A stretch of DNA of 5,513 nt from Clostridia bacterium (GTDB taxonomy: Bacteria > Bacillota > Clostridia > Oscillospirales > Acutalibacteraceae). Below the pieces are notes generated by a model that was not told the DNA's origin, made no database searches, and was given only the letters and a program-made list of their open reading frames with translations. Of the stretch, positions 5,495-5,513 are shown one piece after another. Every line of letters begins with the position of its first letter. Within the stretch, counting starts at the first letter, position 1. The translations under genes and the position numbers were made by a program. Where the stretch lies: assembly GCA_024404125.1 (NCBI GenBank), contig JAKSQL010000074.1, positions 1 through 5,513 on the forward strand. Reading direction: 5' to 3'.

Positions 5495-5513
5495 TAGGTC
5501 AAGCCCTCGGTCT
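5495..5513 (-). rRNA. 23S rRNA, 3' end only
   Basis: On the minus strand the last bases read AGACCGAGGGCTTGACCTA, the highly conserved 3' terminus of bacterial 23S rRNA (GACCGAGG.CTTGACC), whose CTTGACC pairs with the GGTCAAG at the 23S 5' end. The rest of the gene lies beyond the right edge. The exact mature end is uncertain by a few bases. Confidence 0.85.

Noticed and set aside
1..5513. CRISPR array, insertion sequence, phage or defence island
   Set aside because: No regularly spaced direct repeats, transposase, integrase or terminal inverted repeats are visible, and the genes are mainly core housekeeping functions.

Overview
The window looks like chromosomal DNA of a Gram-positive, low-to-moderate GC bacterium, most likely a Clostridia-type member of the Bacillota. 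The grounds are the conserved order rpmH-rnpA-yidD-yidC-jag (khpB), strong AAGGAGG-type ribosome binding sites, one TTG start, sigma-A-like promoters, and a secreted NlpC/P60-like plus DUF11-like surface protein. A genus cannot be named from this much sequence.

Left part (1-1707, minus strand): a long open reading frame runs off the left edge. It encodes a secreted protein with a signal peptide, an NlpC/P60-like cysteine peptidase domain and a DUF11-type repeat. It has its own promoter (1467-1495). Upstream of it on the same strand lie a tRNA-Ala(GGC) with encoded CCA (1632-1707), the tRNA promoter (1717-1745) and a terminator (1572-1610) that separates the tRNA from the surface protein gene.

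Central part (1774-4693, plus strand): a consensus promoter (TTGACA / TATAAT) drives rpmH (L34), rnpA (RNase P protein), yidD, yidC and jag/khpB. A hairpin just after rpmH probably lowers readthrough into rnpA. rnpA and yidD overlap, and the genes from rnpA to jag are tightly spaced. The products link ribosome and tRNA maturation, membrane protein insertion and an RNA-binding KH/R3H protein. A strong terminator follows jag, and mnmE, which is often next in this cluster, is absent.

Right part (4694-5513): a chloramphenicol-acetyltransferase-family gene begins immediately after the jag terminator with no clear promoter of its own. It keeps the catalytic His-x3-Asp motif but differs at two transition-state residues. 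It ends at a terminator that faces another, minus-strand terminator. The second one belongs to an rRNA operon whose 23S 3' end enters the window at the right edge. No 5S gene lies between the 23S end and that terminator.

Most of the window is housekeeping DNA and I see no clear new defence or mobile system. The observations most worth checking are the YidC groove substitutions (Asn35 and Arg98), the large extracytoplasmic loop of YidC, the terminator placed directly before the CAT-like gene, the altered CAT active site, and the missing 5S gene.
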